Positions 6,724-6,749 of a stretch of DNA of 6,749 nucleotides are shown here, piece after piece. Within the stretch, counting starts at the first letter, position 1; every line of letters begins with the position of its first letter. Source of the stretch: Rhodocyclaceae bacterium (GTDB lineage: Bacteria; Pseudomonadota; Gammaproteobacteria; Burkholderiales; Rhodocyclaceae); NCBI GenBank assembly GCA_030689585.1, contig JAUYFZ010000023.1, positions 1-6,749 of the forward strand, read 5' to 3'. Below the pieces are notes generated by a model, which made no database searches, was not told the origin of the DNA, and saw only the letters and a program-made list of their open reading frames with translations. A program made the position numbers and the translations under genes.

Positions 6724-6749
6724 GTAACTACTCAGGTCCGGTCGGAACA
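6724..6749. mobile_element. End of a second element with the same terminal repeat, cut by the window edge
   Basis: GTAACTACTCAGGTC at 6724-6738 is identical over all 15 bases to the terminal repeat of the MITE at 3647. The following bases include TCGGAACA (6742-6749), resembling TCGGAGCA just inside the right-hand end of that MITE (reverse complement of 3808-3815). This is therefore probably the outer end of a related element, either another MITE or a full IS66-type transposon. Which one cannot be told from 26 bases. Confidence 0.75.

Overview
The window reads as bacterial chromosome, most likely from a proteobacterium. An autotrophic or sulfur/methane-type gammaproteobacterium or betaproteobacterium is a guess from gene content only. 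The gene content is a Hox-type NiFe hydrogenase, a type II restriction-modification (RM) pair and a DUF3417-type glucan phosphorylase. All recognisable genes lie on the + strand.

Layout: (1) 1-251 is a repeat-rich, apparently non-coding leader. It has a C6/G6 hairpin and two inverted copies of a roughly 40-bp palindromic unit built on CCTCCCC-TTNAA-GGGGAGG. (2) 252-2206 is the tail of a hydrogenase operon: hoxH (catalytic large subunit) overlaps by 4 nt the gene of its C-terminal processing protease (hoxW-like). (3) 2249-3977 is a lower-GC RM module: an intact m5C DNA methyltransferase overlaps by 4 nt an HNH endonuclease gene. The endonuclease gene is split by a 186-bp non-autonomous transposable element (3647-3832) with perfect 15-bp terminal inverted repeats starting GTAA and a perfect 8-bp target duplication. 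Removing the element and one duplication restores a continuous 191-codon reading frame. (4) 3997-6594 is a complete alpha-glucan (glycogen) phosphorylase, GT35. (5) 6595-6749 is a short intergenic stretch that ends in a second copy of the same 15-bp transposon end at 6724, so another element of the family continues beyond the window.

Functionally, HoxH and its protease form one unit: the protease removes the 31-residue tail after the second Ni-binding Cys pair once nickel is inserted. The phosphorylase releases glucose-1-phosphate from glycogen; any metabolic link to hydrogen turnover is speculation. The RM module looks like an acquired cassette whose nuclease has been silenced, leaving an orphan methyltransferase.

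The most notable item is the small mobile element. Its GTAA ends and 8-bp duplication match the IS66 family. Its interior consists largely of two copies of the same palindromic unit that also lies in front of hoxH, arranged in the opposite relative orientation.
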